The notes: generated from the sequence alone by a model not told the origin. Numbered from the stretch's first letter, positions 1-9,313 are shown. The stretch is DNA of 53,090 nt from DASQEH01 sp038239485 (GCA_038239485.1 JBBSET010000023.1:1-53090), one strand, 5' to 3'. Numbers and translations are program-made.

Positions 1-819
1 GACCGCCGCAAGGACCGCGAGAGCTACGCCGAGATGTGGCGCCGCTGGATCTACGACGACTACTACCGCAGCTACCTCGTCCCGCTCGAGAAGTACGGGC
101 TGGAGATCCCCCACGACCTGATCGAGGAGGCCTGGAACCAGATCTGGAACAAGGGCTACGTCCACGAGGTCGCGCAGTTCTTCTGCACCGGCTGGGTCGC
201 CAACTACTGGCGGATGGACCCGATGACCGACAAGGACTTCGAGTGGTTCGAGTACAAGTACCCGGGCTGGTACGACAAGTACGGCGCCTGGTGGGAGAAC
301 TACAACCGGCTCTCCATGCCCAACGGTCACCACCCGATCGTCGCCGAGGACGTCAACTACCAGTACCCGCACCGCTGCTGGACCTGTATGGTCCCGTGCC
401 TGGTCCGTGAGGACATGGTGATGGCGGAGGTCGACGGCCAGATGCGGACGTACTGCCACGAGGCGTGCCGCTGGACCGACGTCGAGGCCTTCCGGCCCAC
501 CTACCAGGGCCGCGAGACCCCCAACATGGGCCAGCTGATCGGCAAGCGCGAGTGGGAGACGCTGTACCACGGCTGGAACTGGGCAGATGTCGTCTCCGAC
601 ATGGGCTACGTCCGTGACGACGGCAAGACGCTGGTCGCCCAACCCCACCTCAACCTGGACCCCAAGAAGATGTGGACTCTGGACCACCTGCGTCGGATGG
701 GGCCGCTCCAGAGCCCCAACGTGCTCCTCAACGAGATGTCTCCCGAGGAGCAGCAGGCCTTCCACGCGAACTACATCCGCGGCGGTCCGGCAGGGCGCCC
801 AGCCCCGGCGAACGCCTGA
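1..819 (+). CDS. prmA: Propane monooxygenase hydroxylase alpha subunit (3' part)
   Basis: C-terminal 272 residues of the large hydroxylase subunit of a soluble di-iron monooxygenase. The reading frame is open through base 1, so the start and the N-terminal half, which carries the di-iron Glu/DExRH ligands in this family, lie outside the window. The visible part is rich in Trp and Tyr and has a Cys-rich patch (HRCWTCMVPC, then YCHEAC). The next genes are reductase, beta subunit and coupling protein, the alpha-reductase-beta-coupling order of group 5 propane/tetrahydrofuran monooxygenases. The family hydroxylates propane and similar small substrates in the cytosol. Substrate range cannot be read from the sequence. 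Confidence 0.9.
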   Translation, partial: DRRKDRESYAEMWRRWIYDDYYRSYLVPLEKYGLEIPHDLIEEAWNQIWNKGYVHEVAQFFCTGWVANYWRMDPMTDKDFEWFEYKYPGWYDKYGAWWENYNRLSMPNGHHPIVAEDVNYQYPHRCWTCMVPCLVREDMVMAEVDGQMRTYCHEACRWTDVEAFRPTYQGRETPNMGQLIGKREWETLYHGWNWADVVSDMGYVRDDGKTLVAQPHLNLDPKKMWTLDHLRRMGPLQSPNVLLNEMSPEEQQAFHANYIRGGPAGRPAPANA

Positions 820-900
820 GGCCCACGGACGGGAGGAGGATCGGACGTCAGCCGTCCGGTCCTCCTCCACCCACCGTAGGGATGACGCTGGAAGGGAGAC

Positions 901-1941
901 ATGGCTGACAAGCATGTCGTGCGATTCGAGCCGGTAGGCATCGAGATCGAGGTCGGCGAGGACCAGAACGTGCTTCGTGCCGCAGCCGAGCAGGGCATCA
1001 TGCTCATGCACGGCTGCAAGGAAGGTCAGTGCGCGGCCTGCAAGTCCTTCGTGTTGGAGGGTGACGACATCGAGCTCGACAAGTACTCGACTTTCGCCCT
1101 GCCCGACTTCGAGCTCGAGGAGGGGTTCACGCTCCTGTGCCGTGCACACGTCTACGAGGACGTGACGATCGAGCTCCTCAACTACGACGAGGAGATGATC
1201 CGGTCCGGGCACCCGATCCAGAACGCGGTGGCGGAGGTCGTCTCCAACGAGAACGTCACGCACGACATGCGGCATCTCGTCCTGAAGCTCGTCGAGCCCC
1301 AGTCGATCGCCTTCTTCCCCGGCCAGTACGTCGACATCGAGATCCCCGACACCGACACGACTCGGTCGTTCTCGATGGCGAACGTGTCGAGCAGCGAGAG
1401 CGGGCAGCTCGAGTTCGTCATCAAGATCTACCCGGACGGTCGGTTCTCGGAGTTCCTCAACGTCAAGCTCGCCGCGGGTGACCGAGTGAACGTGGTCGGG
1501 CCCTTCGGCGTCTTCACGCTCAGGGACGGCCGCGACAGCGACATCGTCTTCGTCGGGGGCGGCGCGGGGATGGCGCCGATCTTGTGCTTGCTCAGGTCGC
1601 TGGCCGAGCGCGGCAGCACCCGCAAGACCACCTTCTACTACGGTGCGCGCGGGCGCCGTGACCTGTGCTTCTCCGACGAGCTGGCGTCGCTCTCGGCGTC
1701 GATCCCCAACTTCACCTACGTGCCCGCCCTGTCCGAGCCGGGTGACGACGAGGAGTGGGACGGCGAGATCGGCCTGATCACCGATGTGCTGACCGCCCAC
1801 GAGACCGACCTGTCGGGCGTCGACTCGTACGTCTGCGGGCCACTGCCCATGGTCGAGGCGGCGATCGACGTCCTCACGACCCTCGGCGCACCCGAGAAGA
1901 ACATCTACTACGACAAGTTCACCACCACCGGCTCAGCCTGA
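901..1941 (+). CDS. prmB: Propane monooxygenase reductase
   Basis: 346-residue NADH:acceptor reductase that feeds electrons to the di-iron hydroxylase. Residues 1-95 form a plant-type [2Fe-2S] ferredoxin domain with ligands C39, C44, C47 and C80. An FAD-binding domain follows, with the RSFSMAN flavin motif, then an NAD-binding domain with GGGAGMAP and a CGPLPM motif near the end. Length and domain order are normal for monooxygenase reductases. The ATG has a good ribosome site (GAAGGGAG) 4-5 bases upstream. It sits 81 bases after the alpha subunit and 49 bases before the beta subunit, so it is part of one operon. Confidence 0.95.
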   Translation: MADKHVVRFEPVGIEIEVGEDQNVLRAAAEQGIMLMHGCKEGQCAACKSFVLEGDDIELDKYSTFALPDFELEEGFTLLCRAHVYEDVTIELLNYDEEMIRSGHPIQNAVAEVVSNENVTHDMRHLVLKLVEPQSIAFFPGQYVDIEIPDTDTTRSFSMANVSSSESGQLEFVIKIYPDGRFSEFLNVKLAAGDRVNVVGPFGVFTLRDGRDSDIVFVGGGAGMAPILCLLRSLAERGSTRKTTFYYGARGRRDLCFSDELASLSASIPNFTYVPALSEPGDDEEWDGEIGLITDVLTAHETDLSGVDSYVCGPLPMVEAAIDVLTTLGAPEKNIYYDKFTTTGSA

Positions 1942-1990
1942 GCACCACACACCGAAGGTCCGATCACAGGGAAAGCGAGGCGAATCTGAC

Positions 1991-3178
1991 GTGACCACCA
2001 CCGCGTCCGACCTACCCACCGAAGAGCGCAGCTCACCGAAGCCGGAGTTCACCGACGCCGAGGCCGGCGCCAAGGTCTTCCCTGACTCAACGGCCAGGCG
2101 CTACAACTACTACACGCCGCAGAAGCGCAAGCAGTCCCACTATGAGGACGTCACCGTCGAGGTGCAGCCGGACCCTCGGCACTATCTCGCCCAAGGCTGG
2201 CTGTACGGGTTCTCCGACGGCCGCGGCGGCTATCCGCTCGATTGGACCGCGCTGAAGGCGTGGGGGGTCGACAGGCCCGAGCCCGAGCGCTTCCCCGGCT
2301 CAGGCGGCAAGGGCTACGACTGGCCGGCGCACGGCTGGCACGAGTTCCGCGACCCGAACGAGGAGTGGGAGCTCACCTTCTACCGCAACAACAGCAATGT
2401 CGTGCGGCAGATCAACGCCAACGTCGACACCGCCCGCGAGACGAAGGCCTTCGAGCAGTGGAACCGCAACTGGATCCGGTTCGTCGAGCGCAACGTGGGT
2501 GCGTGGATGCATGTCGAGCACGGCCTCGGCCTGTACCTGTTCGCCAACGCGCAGCGACGGGCCCCGACGAACATGCACAACAACGCGATCTCCGTCAACA
2601 GCATGCACCGGATCCGGTTCGCCCAGGACCTGGCGTTGTACAACCTCACGCTGAGCGAGGAGATCGAGGAGTTCGACGGAAGCGCCCACATCGAGGCGTG
2701 GAACAGCGACCCGGCCTGGCAGGGCGTCCGGAGGGTCACCGAGCAGATGACGGCTATCGACGACTGGGCAGAGGCGATCTTCGCCGCCAACATCGTCTTC
2801 GAGCCGCTGATCGGCGAGCTGTTCCGCAGCCACTTGGTGCAGCAGGCCTCACCCGGCAACGGGGACTTCGTGACACCGACCGTCGTCGGTGCCGGCGAGC
2901 ACGACTACGCCACGCGCGACCTGCGCTATACCAAGGCGATGTTCGAGCTGCTCACCAATGACAAGGAGTTCGCCGACTACAACAAGGACGTGATCAACGG
3001 CTGGCTGTCGATCTGGGTACCCCGCTGCATCACCGCGGCCCGTGAGATGCAGCCGCTGTGGTCGCAGCCGGACTTCAAGCCGCATCGCTTCGAGGACGGC
3101 CTGGACCGCGTCAAGAGTCGCTTCAGCGACATCCTCACCGAGCTGAACCTGCAGACCCCGAAGGAGCTGAGCCAATGA
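1991..3178 (+). CDS. prmC: Propane monooxygenase hydroxylase beta subunit
   Basis: 395-residue small hydroxylase subunit, a paralogue of the alpha chain that lacks the catalytic iron site in this family. It supports the alpha-beta hydroxylase dimer. The sequence is aromatic- and charge-rich, with the PDPRHYLAQGW and RNNSNVVRQIN stretches usual in this subunit. It starts with GTG. Its stop overlaps the start of the coupling-protein gene by four bases (ATGA), indicating translational coupling. Confidence 0.92.
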   Translation: MTTTASDLPTEERSSPKPEFTDAEAGAKVFPDSTARRYNYYTPQKRKQSHYEDVTVEVQPDPRHYLAQGWLYGFSDGRGGYPLDWTALKAWGVDRPEPERFPGSGGKGYDWPAHGWHEFRDPNEEWELTFYRNNSNVVRQINANVDTARETKAFEQWNRNWIRFVERNVGAWMHVEHGLGLYLFANAQRRAPTNMHNNAISVNSMHRIRFAQDLALYNLTLSEEIEEFDGSAHIEAWNSDPAWQGVRRVTEQMTAIDDWAEAIFAANIVFEPLIGELFRSHLVQQASPGNGDFVTPTVVGAGEHDYATRDLRYTKAMFELLTNDKEFADYNKDVINGWLSIWVPRCITAAREMQPLWSQPDFKPHRFEDGLDRVKSRFSDILTELNLQTPKELSQ

Positions 3179-3570
3179 GCGGTTACCAGTCCACCAAGAC
3201 GTCCTACGCGACGTCCGAGAGCTCGTACAAGGCCGACAACACCGCGTCGAACAAGTGTGGCGTCACGTTGATGAACAACCAGGTGGGCGCTGTCGTCGCC
3301 GAGGTGATGCGTAGCCAGAAGGGAGTGACCATAACGCCGTTGCCGTCCATGATCCGGGTTGACGGGACCAACCGGATGGACTTCGACTACGACGAGATCT
3401 CCGAGGCGCTGGGCGAGGAGCCGGGCTACTTCGACGCAGCGGAGTTCGAGGAGAACATGTCGACCCACTACGGCCGGATGATCCACGAGGACGACCGCAC
3501 GATCATGTTCGCGAACCCGGAGGACGCCGCCGAGTACATCGGTTTCGACCTCAAGACGTTCGCCAAGTAA
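3175..3570 (+). CDS. prmD: Propane monooxygenase coupling (regulatory) protein
   Basis: 131-residue effector protein of the MmoB/DmpM family. It has no cofactor, binds the hydroxylase and tunes substrate access and electron transfer. Features seen: NKCGVTLMNNQVGAVVAEVM near residue 22, a central substrate-effector fold with ITPLPSMIRVDG, and the terminal YIGFDLKTF. The ATG overlaps the beta-subunit stop (ATGA). An upstream in-frame extension to 3058 is only beta-subunit DNA read in another frame and was discarded. Confidence 0.92.
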   Translation: MSGYQSTKTSYATSESSYKADNTASNKCGVTLMNNQVGAVVAEVMRSQKGVTITPLPSMIRVDGTNRMDFDYDEISEALGEEPGYFDAAEFEENMSTHYGRMIHEDDRTIMFANPEDAAEYIGFDLKTFAK

Positions 3571-3698
3571 GAACGGCGCGAGAGTAGGCAAACTGCCGTA
3601 GCCATATGTGGTCGTCGGGGTGTAACAAGGACGTAACCGCACGCATCCAGCCCAGCTCGATCCACGCTTCGCCAACCTGACCCACCAGAGGAGCACAC

Positions 3699-4754
3699 GT
3701 GTACGAAAAAGATGGCGAGAAGTACTTCGTTGTTGACAGCCACATGCATCACTGGGACGCAAGCCCTGAGAACTGGGTGAAAGGCCACGAGCAATACGCG
3801 AAGGGCTGGATCGAGTGCTTCCACGCCTACCAGTCGCTGGGCCCGCCCGAGACGCACTGGCCCATCGACCACTTCATGAAGGCGTCAGAGGACGACCTGA
3901 TGAAGAACGTGTTCGAGGACGGGTACGTCGACGTGGCCGTCTTCCAGCCGACCTATCTCAAAGAGTGGTACGCCGACGGGTTCAACACGACTGAACGCAA
4001 CGGCGAGCTGGCCGAGAAGCATCCAGGCAAGTTCGTCGTCAACACGCGATTCGACCCGCGTGACAGCGACGCCGGTCTCAAGGAGTTCGAGGCCAACGTC
4101 AAGCGATGGGGCTCGACCGGCGTCAAGCTCTACACCGCCGAGTGGAACAACGGCTCGCGAGGCTACAAGCTGTCGGACGCCTCGTGCTACCGCTACCTGG
4201 AGCGGGCGCAGGAGCTCGGGATCAAGAATGTCCACGTCCACAAGGGCCCCACCATCTGGCCGCTGGACAAGGACGCCTTCGACGTCTCCGACGTGGACCA
4301 CGCGGCGACCGACTTCCCCGACCTCAACTTCATCGTCGAGCACGTCGGGTTGCCGCGGATCGAGGACTTCTGCTTCATGGCGACGCAGGAGCCCAACGTG
4401 TACGCCGGGCTCTCCGTCGTGATCGGCGGCTTGATGCATGCCCGGCCGAAGTTCTTCGCGAAGGTGATGGGCGAGCTGCTGTTCTGGGTCGGCGAGGACA
4501 AGATGACCTTCGGCAGCGACTACAGCATCTGGGAGCCGAAGTGGCAGATCGAGGGCTTCGTCGACTGGGACTACCCCAGTGACGAGTTCTCGGACTACCC
4601 GCGCGTCAACACGGCGACGAAGAAGAAGATCCTGGGTCTGAACGCGGCCAAGCTCTACAACCTCGATGTACCGGCCGAGCTGCAGCTCGACTCGGGTACT
4701 CCGGGCGCCAAGGATGACGCGGCTCTGGTCGAAGACTCCAAGGTCTGGGTGTGA
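3699..4754 (+). CDS. Amidohydrolase-family protein of the propane monooxygenase cluster
   Basis: 351-residue TIM-barrel metal hydrolase of the amidohydrolase 2 (COG2159) type. The N-terminal metal motif is DSHMHHW near residue 14. Further conserved His/Asp positions are NVHVHKG, FIVEHVG and FGSDYS. The GTG start is preceded by AGAGGAG at proper distance. Related genes regularly accompany propane monooxygenase operons, but the substrate is not established. A role in maturation or in processing an oxidation product is inference from context only. It is separated from the coupling protein by 128 bases, which could hold an internal promoter. Its stop overlaps the next start (GTGA). Confidence 0.85.
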   Translation: MYEKDGEKYFVVDSHMHHWDASPENWVKGHEQYAKGWIECFHAYQSLGPPETHWPIDHFMKASEDDLMKNVFEDGYVDVAVFQPTYLKEWYADGFNTTERNGELAEKHPGKFVVNTRFDPRDSDAGLKEFEANVKRWGSTGVKLYTAEWNNGSRGYKLSDASCYRYLERAQELGIKNVHVHKGPTIWPLDKDAFDVSDVDHAATDFPDLNFIVEHVGLPRIEDFCFMATQEPNVYAGLSVVIGGLMHARPKFFAKVMGELLFWVGEDKMTFGSDYSIWEPKWQIEGFVDWDYPSDEFSDYPRVNTATKKKILGLNAAKLYNLDVPAELQLDSGTPGAKDDAALVEDSKVWV

Positions 4755-5449
4755 CCGACGCGGCTGCCCTGCTTGCCGCACTGGACACGGTCCGCGACCC
4801 TGAGCTGGACGAGGCGGTGACGACACTGGGCTTCGTGTCGTCCTGCACTGTGACGGAGGACGGAGTCGCCGCTGTGCGGCTCCGTCTCCCCACCTACTTC
4901 TGCGCCCCCAACTTCGCCTTCTTGATGGTGGCGGACGCGTATGACGTGGTGAGCAGGGTCGACGGTGTCCGCCGGACCGAGGTGGTGCTGGAGGACCACT
5001 TCGCCTCTGCGGAGATCAACGGTGGGGTGGCCGCGCAGTCGGGTTTCGAGGAGTCCTTCGGCAGTCTGGCCGCCGGCGAGCTCGACCAGCTCCGCGCAGA
5101 CTTCCTGCGCAAGGCCGTGCTGGCCGGGACAGACCGGGTCTGCCGCCCGCTGATGGCAGCCGGCAAGACCACCGACGACCTCGCCGAGATGACCCTCGGC
5201 GACGTCCCGCCGTCCGCAGACCGGGAGCGGTTGCGGTCTCGCCGCGCGGACCTCGGACTGCCGTCGGGGGACGAGTCCGCCCTGCTGGTTGACGCCACGA
5301 CCGGTGAGCCGGTTGGCTCGGAGGCACTTCCGCTCCACTTGCGGCGCGCCCGGCTGACGCGGGTTGGCGTGGACGCCAACAGCGGTGTCTGTCGCGGCCT
5401 GCTGCGTGAGCGGTACGGAGTTGTTGGACACGACGAGCAGGAGGACTGA
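4751..5449 (+). CDS. DUF59 / iron-sulfur assembly protein
   Basis: 232-residue protein with an N-terminal MIP18/DUF59 domain (about residues 5-90), the fold of SufT and PaaD. The conserved Cys is C51 in PTYFCAPNF. The C-terminal 140 residues have no obvious motif. DUF59 proteins help insert Fe-S or iron cofactors. Here the likely client is the monooxygenase reductase or hydroxylase (inference). The GTG start overlaps the amidohydrolase stop by four bases and the stop overlaps the dehydrogenase start by one base (TGATG), so all three are co-translated. Confidence 0.85.
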   Translation: MTDAAALLAALDTVRDPELDEAVTTLGFVSSCTVTEDGVAAVRLRLPTYFCAPNFAFLMVADAYDVVSRVDGVRRTEVVLEDHFASAEINGGVAAQSGFEESFGSLAAGELDQLRADFLRKAVLAGTDRVCRPLMAAGKTTDDLAEMTLGDVPPSADRERLRSRRADLGLPSGDESALLVDATTGEPVGSEALPLHLRRARLTRVGVDANSGVCRGLLRERYGVVGHDEQED

Positions 5450-6471
5450 TGAAGGCAGTGCGGCTCCATGCGTACCACGAGGACCCCGTTGTCGAGGAGG
5501 TGCCCGAGCCGACCGTATCGGGCCCGTTCGACGTCATCGTGAAGATCGGCGGGGCAGGAGTCTGCCGCACCGACCTCCACATCATGGAGGGCCAATGGGC
5601 TGAGGCAATGGGGCAGACGCTGCCCTACACGATCGGCCATGAGAATGCGGGCTGGGTGCACGAGATCGGCTCGGCGGTCTCCAATGTCGCCGTCGGCGAC
5701 ACGGTCATCCTGCACCCGACGCCGACCTGTGGGCTCTGCCACGCCTGCCGGGCCGGCAACGACATGCACTGCGAGAACAGCTCGTTCCCGGGCCTGGACG
5801 GCGACGGCGGGATGGCCGAGTACCTCCTGACCTCGGCGAGGGCGTGCATCAAGCTCAGCCCGTCGACGCAGCCGAAGGACGTCGCCGCGCTGGCCGACGC
5901 GGGCATCACGGCCTACCATGCGGTCCGCAAGGCGATCCCGTTGCTCTACCCAGGCACGACCTGCGCGGTGATCGGAGCCGGCGGGCTCGGCCACATCGGC
6001 ATCCAGTGCCTGGCCGCGTTGACGGCGACCACCATCATCGTCGTCGACCGCAACCCCGACGCCCTCAAGCTGGCCGAGCAGCTCGGCGCCAACCACTCGG
6101 TCGTCGCCGACGGCAACCACGTGGACGCGGTCAAGGACCTCACCAACGGTGGCGCCGACGTGGTACTCGACTTCGTCGCCGAGCAGGGCGCCGAGAACGA
6201 CGGGTTCGCGATGACCCGTCCTGGCGGTTCGTACTACGTCATCGGCTACGGCGGGAACCTGACCATCCCGACGCTCGACATCATCTCCACCGAGCGCAAC
6301 ATCGTCGGCAACATCGTCGGCACCTACAACGAGCTGGTCGAGCTGATGGCGCTGGCCGAGGGCGGCAAGGTCACCCTGCATACCCAGGCCTACCCGCTGG
6401 ACGCGGCGGTCGAGGCGCTGCACGACCTTGACGCCGGGCACGTCCGGGGTCGCGCCATCCTGGTCCCGTAG
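5449..6471 (+). CDS. Zinc-dependent NAD alcohol dehydrogenase
   Basis: 340-residue medium-chain dehydrogenase. Catalytic zinc ligands are C39 and the H64-E65 pair. The structural zinc site is C94, C97, C100, C108. The Rossmann motif GAGGLG lies at residues 176-181, and D200 at the end of the second strand favours NAD over NADP. In the monooxygenase operon it most likely oxidises the propanol made by the hydroxylase; primary versus secondary alcohol preference is not readable. Length is normal and translation is coupled to the DUF59 gene. Confidence 0.92.
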   Translation: MKAVRLHAYHEDPVVEEVPEPTVSGPFDVIVKIGGAGVCRTDLHIMEGQWAEAMGQTLPYTIGHENAGWVHEIGSAVSNVAVGDTVILHPTPTCGLCHACRAGNDMHCENSSFPGLDGDGGMAEYLLTSARACIKLSPSTQPKDVAALADAGITAYHAVRKAIPLLYPGTTCAVIGAGGLGHIGIQCLAALTATTIIVVDRNPDALKLAEQLGANHSVVADGNHVDAVKDLTNGGADVVLDFVAEQGAENDGFAMTRPGGSYYVIGYGGNLTIPTLDIISTERNIVGNIVGTYNELVELMALAEGGKVTLHTQAYPLDAAVEALHDLDAGHVRGRAILVP

Positions 6472-6543
6472 CAGCAGTCGACGACACGGTCTATCCAGAT
6501 AGCCACCCCATTCGAACCCCGAAGCACCTGACAAGGAGTATCC

Positions 6544-8235
6544 ATGGCCAAGGACCTGCGATTCGGCGAGGAAGCGAGAGCCCTGCTGCTGTCCGGCGTG
6601 GCCCAGCTCGCCGAGGCGGTGAAGTCGACCCTGGGTCCCAAGGGCCGCAACGTCATCCTCGAGAAGATCACCGGCTCCCCGGTCGTGACGAACGACGGCG
6701 TCACGATCGCCCGCGAGATCCACCTCAGCGACCAGTTCGAGAACATGGGTGCGCAGCTGGTCAAGGAGGCGGCGATCAAGACCAACGACATCGTCGGCGA
6801 CGGCACCACGACGGCCACCGTGCTGGCCGAGGCGATCATCCGCGAGGGGATGACCGCCATCGGCAAGGGCGGCAACCCCGTGCTGGTGAAGCGGGGGATC
6901 GACCTGGCCGTCGGGAAGCTCGTCGAGCACCTGCGCGAGGTGGCGCACCCGGTCGAGACGAGGGAGGACTATGCCCGGGTGGCGATGATCTCCGCCAACA
7001 ACGACGAGCTGGTCGGCTCCGTGCTGGCCGAGGCTCTTTTCACGGTCGGTGACGGCGGGATCGTCACCGTCGAGGAGTCGGCCACGCACGGCATGAGCGT
7101 GGACTTCGTGGAGGGCTTCGAGTACGACAACGGGTACCTCTCGCCGTATCTGGTGACCCACCCCGCCAGCCTGGAAGCAGTGATGGACGACCCGTACATC
7201 CTGCTCTGCAGCGAGAAGATCACCAAGGTCCAGCAGCTGATGCCGCTGCTCGACAAGGTGATGCGGGCGCCGCGGCCGCTGGTCGTGATCGCCGAGACGG
7301 TCGAAGGCTCGGCGTTGAGCATGCTGGTGCACAACCACGTCAACGGCGTATTCCGGGCCGTCGCCACGAAGGCCCCCGGTTTCGGCGACCGTCGGCTGCG
7401 CAAGCTCGAGGACATCGCCACCATCACCGGCGGCCAGGTCTACAGCAAGCACTCCGGGTTCAGCCTGGAGACGATGACGATCGATCAGCTCGGCCGGGCC
7501 CGCCAGGTCCGGGTAACCGCGGACCGCACCACCATCATCGGCGGCTCGGGGACCCAGGAAGCGGTTGACTTCCGTGTCGCGCAGCTGCGTTCGGAGCTCG
7601 ACCGGGCGACGTACGGCATCGACGAAGAAGTGCTCAGCGAGCGGATCGGGTCGCTGTCGGGGAAGGTGGCCGTGATCAAGGTCGGCGCGCCGACCAACGC
7701 CGAGCTTGCCGAGCTGCAACACCGGGTCGAGGACGCATTGTCGGCGACGCGGGCCGCCATGGCCGAGGGAATCGTCGCCGGCGGTGGAGCGGCGCTCATG
7801 CACGCCGCCCCGGTCCTCGACCAGCTGGAGGTCAAGGACGACTACGCGATCGGTGTCGACATCGTCCGCAGCGCCCTGTCGGAGCCGACGTACCTGATCG
7901 CCACCAATGCCGGCTACCCGGGCAACGACGTCGTGAACCGGGTCGCCGAGATGGGCGTCGACGATGGGTTCGACGCGCTCGAGGGCCGCTTCGGCAACAT
8001 GATCGAGATGGGGATCATCGACCCGCTGCGGGTATGCCGGTCGGCACTGCAGAACGGCGCCTCGGTCGCCGGACTGCTGCTCACGACGAACACGCTGATC
8101 GCCGAGGAGCAGACGCCGTGGGGCGGCAGCAGGGCGCTGATGACCGAGTTCGGCCAACTGGACGAGGGGCTGCACCAGCCCTCACCGGACTCGAGCACGC
8201 CGCAGTCACTCGGGCTGGGACCGTCGGTTGGCTAG
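6544..8235 (+). CDS. prmG: GroEL-like chaperonin of the propane monooxygenase operon
   Basis: 563-residue Hsp60. It has the ATP motif GDGTTTATVLAEA near residue 85 and the family segment EGIVAGGGAAL near residue 409. It is divergent: there is no Gly-Gly-Met tail and no groES beside it. This fits a dedicated chaperonin for the hydroxylase, as known for prmG/mimG of Rhodococcus and Mycobacterium. ATG follows an ideal AAGGAGT site. The 72-base gap upstream shows no strong hairpin. The stop overlaps the next reading frame by eight bases. Confidence 0.93.
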   Translation: MAKDLRFGEEARALLLSGVAQLAEAVKSTLGPKGRNVILEKITGSPVVTNDGVTIAREIHLSDQFENMGAQLVKEAAIKTNDIVGDGTTTATVLAEAIIREGMTAIGKGGNPVLVKRGIDLAVGKLVEHLREVAHPVETREDYARVAMISANNDELVGSVLAEALFTVGDGGIVTVEESATHGMSVDFVEGFEYDNGYLSPYLVTHPASLEAVMDDPYILLCSEKITKVQQLMPLLDKVMRAPRPLVVIAETVEGSALSMLVHNHVNGVFRAVATKAPGFGDRRLRKLEDIATITGGQVYSKHSGFSLETMTIDQLGRARQVRVTADRTTIIGGSGTQEAVDFRVAQLRSELDRATYGIDEEVLSERIGSLSGKVAVIKVGAPTNAELAELQHRVEDALSATRAAMAEGIVAGGGAALMHAAPVLDQLEVKDDYAIGVDIVRSALSEPTYLIATNAGYPGNDVVNRVAEMGVDDGFDALEGRFGNMIEMGIIDPLRVCRSALQNGASVAGLLLTTNTLIAEEQTPWGGSRALMTEFGQLDEGLHQPSPDSSTPQSLGLGPSVG

Positions 8236-8830
8236 CGAGGCGCCGCCGGCGGAGCTGAGGCTGCTCGACAGCTCCGCCGCTCAGGCGCTCGCCAGGCTGA
8301 ATGCGACGTTCGAGGACCTCCAGACGGTGCTCAAGTGCTGCGAACGGCTGATACCCGAGGTGGCGGCCGACAACCACGAGCCCGATGAGGTCGTGGTCGA
8401 GGCGGTCTGGACGTGTGCACTGCTCTCGTACGCGCGGTGCTTCTCGGCCGGGGACGGCGAGCATCCCACGCTGAGGGAGGAGGACCTGACCGCCACCCAG
8501 ACGCATGCCGACGTGCTGGAGTGGCACCGGGTCCTGATCCAGCTCCGCGACCACTACACCAGCGTCAGCGCCAACCCACGAGAGCGCTTCTCGGTGGGGG
8601 TGGCACAAGGGTCCGACGGGTCCGCCAGCGGGATCGCGGTCACGTCCGCACGGCAACCCCTTGTCGACGACCTGACGGTGCGACAGACCGGGGCTATCGC
8701 GTTCTCCCTGCGTGACCTGCTCAACGAGCGGATCAACTCCCAGCAGGCGGCGGTGTTCCAGGAGGTTGCCGCCATGACGCGGCACGACCTCGACACGCTC
8801 ACCAGGGTCGAGGTGACAACCGCGGACTGA
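8228..8830 (+). CDS. Unrecognised protein coupled to groEL
   Basis: 200-residue soluble protein, mostly predicted helical, with no signal peptide, membrane segment or metal motif that I recognise. The likely start is TTG at 8228, inside the last codons of the chaperonin gene, which implies coupled translation. A later start cannot be excluded. Position suggests a helper of the chaperonin or monooxygenase, but it is also the last gene before the hydrogenase locus. No function is assigned. Confidence 0.7.
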   Translation: MASEAPPAELRLLDSSAAQALARLNATFEDLQTVLKCCERLIPEVAADNHEPDEVVVEAVWTCALLSYARCFSAGDGEHPTLREEDLTATQTHADVLEWHRVLIQLRDHYTSVSANPRERFSVGVAQGSDGSASGIAVTSARQPLVDDLTVRQTGAIAFSLRDLLNERINSQQAAVFQEVAAMTRHDLDTLTRVEVTTAD

Positions 8831-8840
8831 CCCGGCGGCG

Positions 8841-8858
8841 CTGGAGGAGACCCTCCAG
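8841..8858 (+). terminator. Hairpin after the monooxygenase operon
   Basis: A perfect 7-bp stem (CTGGAGG, loop AGAC, CCTCCAG) lies 10 bases after the last gene of the monooxygenase operon. No T-run follows, as is common in high-GC actinobacteria. It may end transcription or stabilise the 3' end. Confidence 0.4.
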
Positions 8859-8935
8859 TCCCGCGGCTCGGGTCGCCTGAGCGACCAGAGACGTGGTCAT
8901 TCGACGTGGTGGGCGGAGTTCGACCGCTCCGACCA

Positions 8936-8964
8936 TTGCTGGGCGGTGGCTCGACACCTAGGGT
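8936..8964 (+). promoter_or_regulatory. Putative promoter for hypA/hypB
   Basis: TTGCTG (8936-8941), a 17-base spacer and TAGGGT (8959-8964) resemble a housekeeping promoter, placing the transcript start near 8971, just before the hypA GTG at 8981. This is a pattern match only. Confidence 0.35.
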
Positions 8965-8980
8965 GGCCTCAGGTGGTGAC

Positions 8981-9310
8981 GTGCACGAGCTTTCAATCAC
9001 CCAGAGCGTCGTCGACGCGGTGAGCGAGCGGATGGCCGACCAGCAGGTCGTCGCCATCCGCCTTGAGGTGGGCCGGCTGAGCGGCATCGAACCGGACGCG
9101 ATGCGCTTCTGCTTCGAGCTGGTGACGAGTCAGACTGTTCTGGAAGGGGCCCGCCTTGATATCGACCAACCACCCGGTGAGGGCCACTGCCGCGATTGCG
9201 GGCAGGACTTCACGTTGCCGGACCTGATCCTGCTCTGCCCGTGCGGAAGCGCGGATGTCGCCGTGACGAGCGGTCGCGAGCTGCTGATCAAGTCTGTGGA
9301 GGTGGCCTGA
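8981..9310 (+). CDS. hypA: Hydrogenase nickel insertion protein HypA
   Basis: 109-residue nickel chaperone that works with HypB to load Ni into the large subunit. The N-terminal nickel site is VHE (H2, E3), so the GTG at 8981 with its AGGTGG ribosome site must be the start; upstream extension would destroy the site. The zinc loop has C70-x2-C73 and then C86-P-C88, that is CxC instead of the textbook CxxC. The C-terminal strand ends KSVEVA. hypB follows after three bases. Confidence 0.93.
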   Translation: MHELSITQSVVDAVSERMADQQVVAIRLEVGRLSGIEPDAMRFCFELVTSQTVLEGARLDIDQPPGEGHCRDCGQDFTLPDLILLCPCGSADVAVTSGRELLIKSVEVA

Positions 9311-9313
9311 GCG

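Noticed and set aside
4894..8175. Open frame of 1093 codons on the minus strand
   Set aside because: It lies opposite well-supported DUF59, dehydrogenase and GroEL genes, has Arg/Asp/His-rich low-complexity composition and matches no family. It is a by-product of high GC in the third codon positions.
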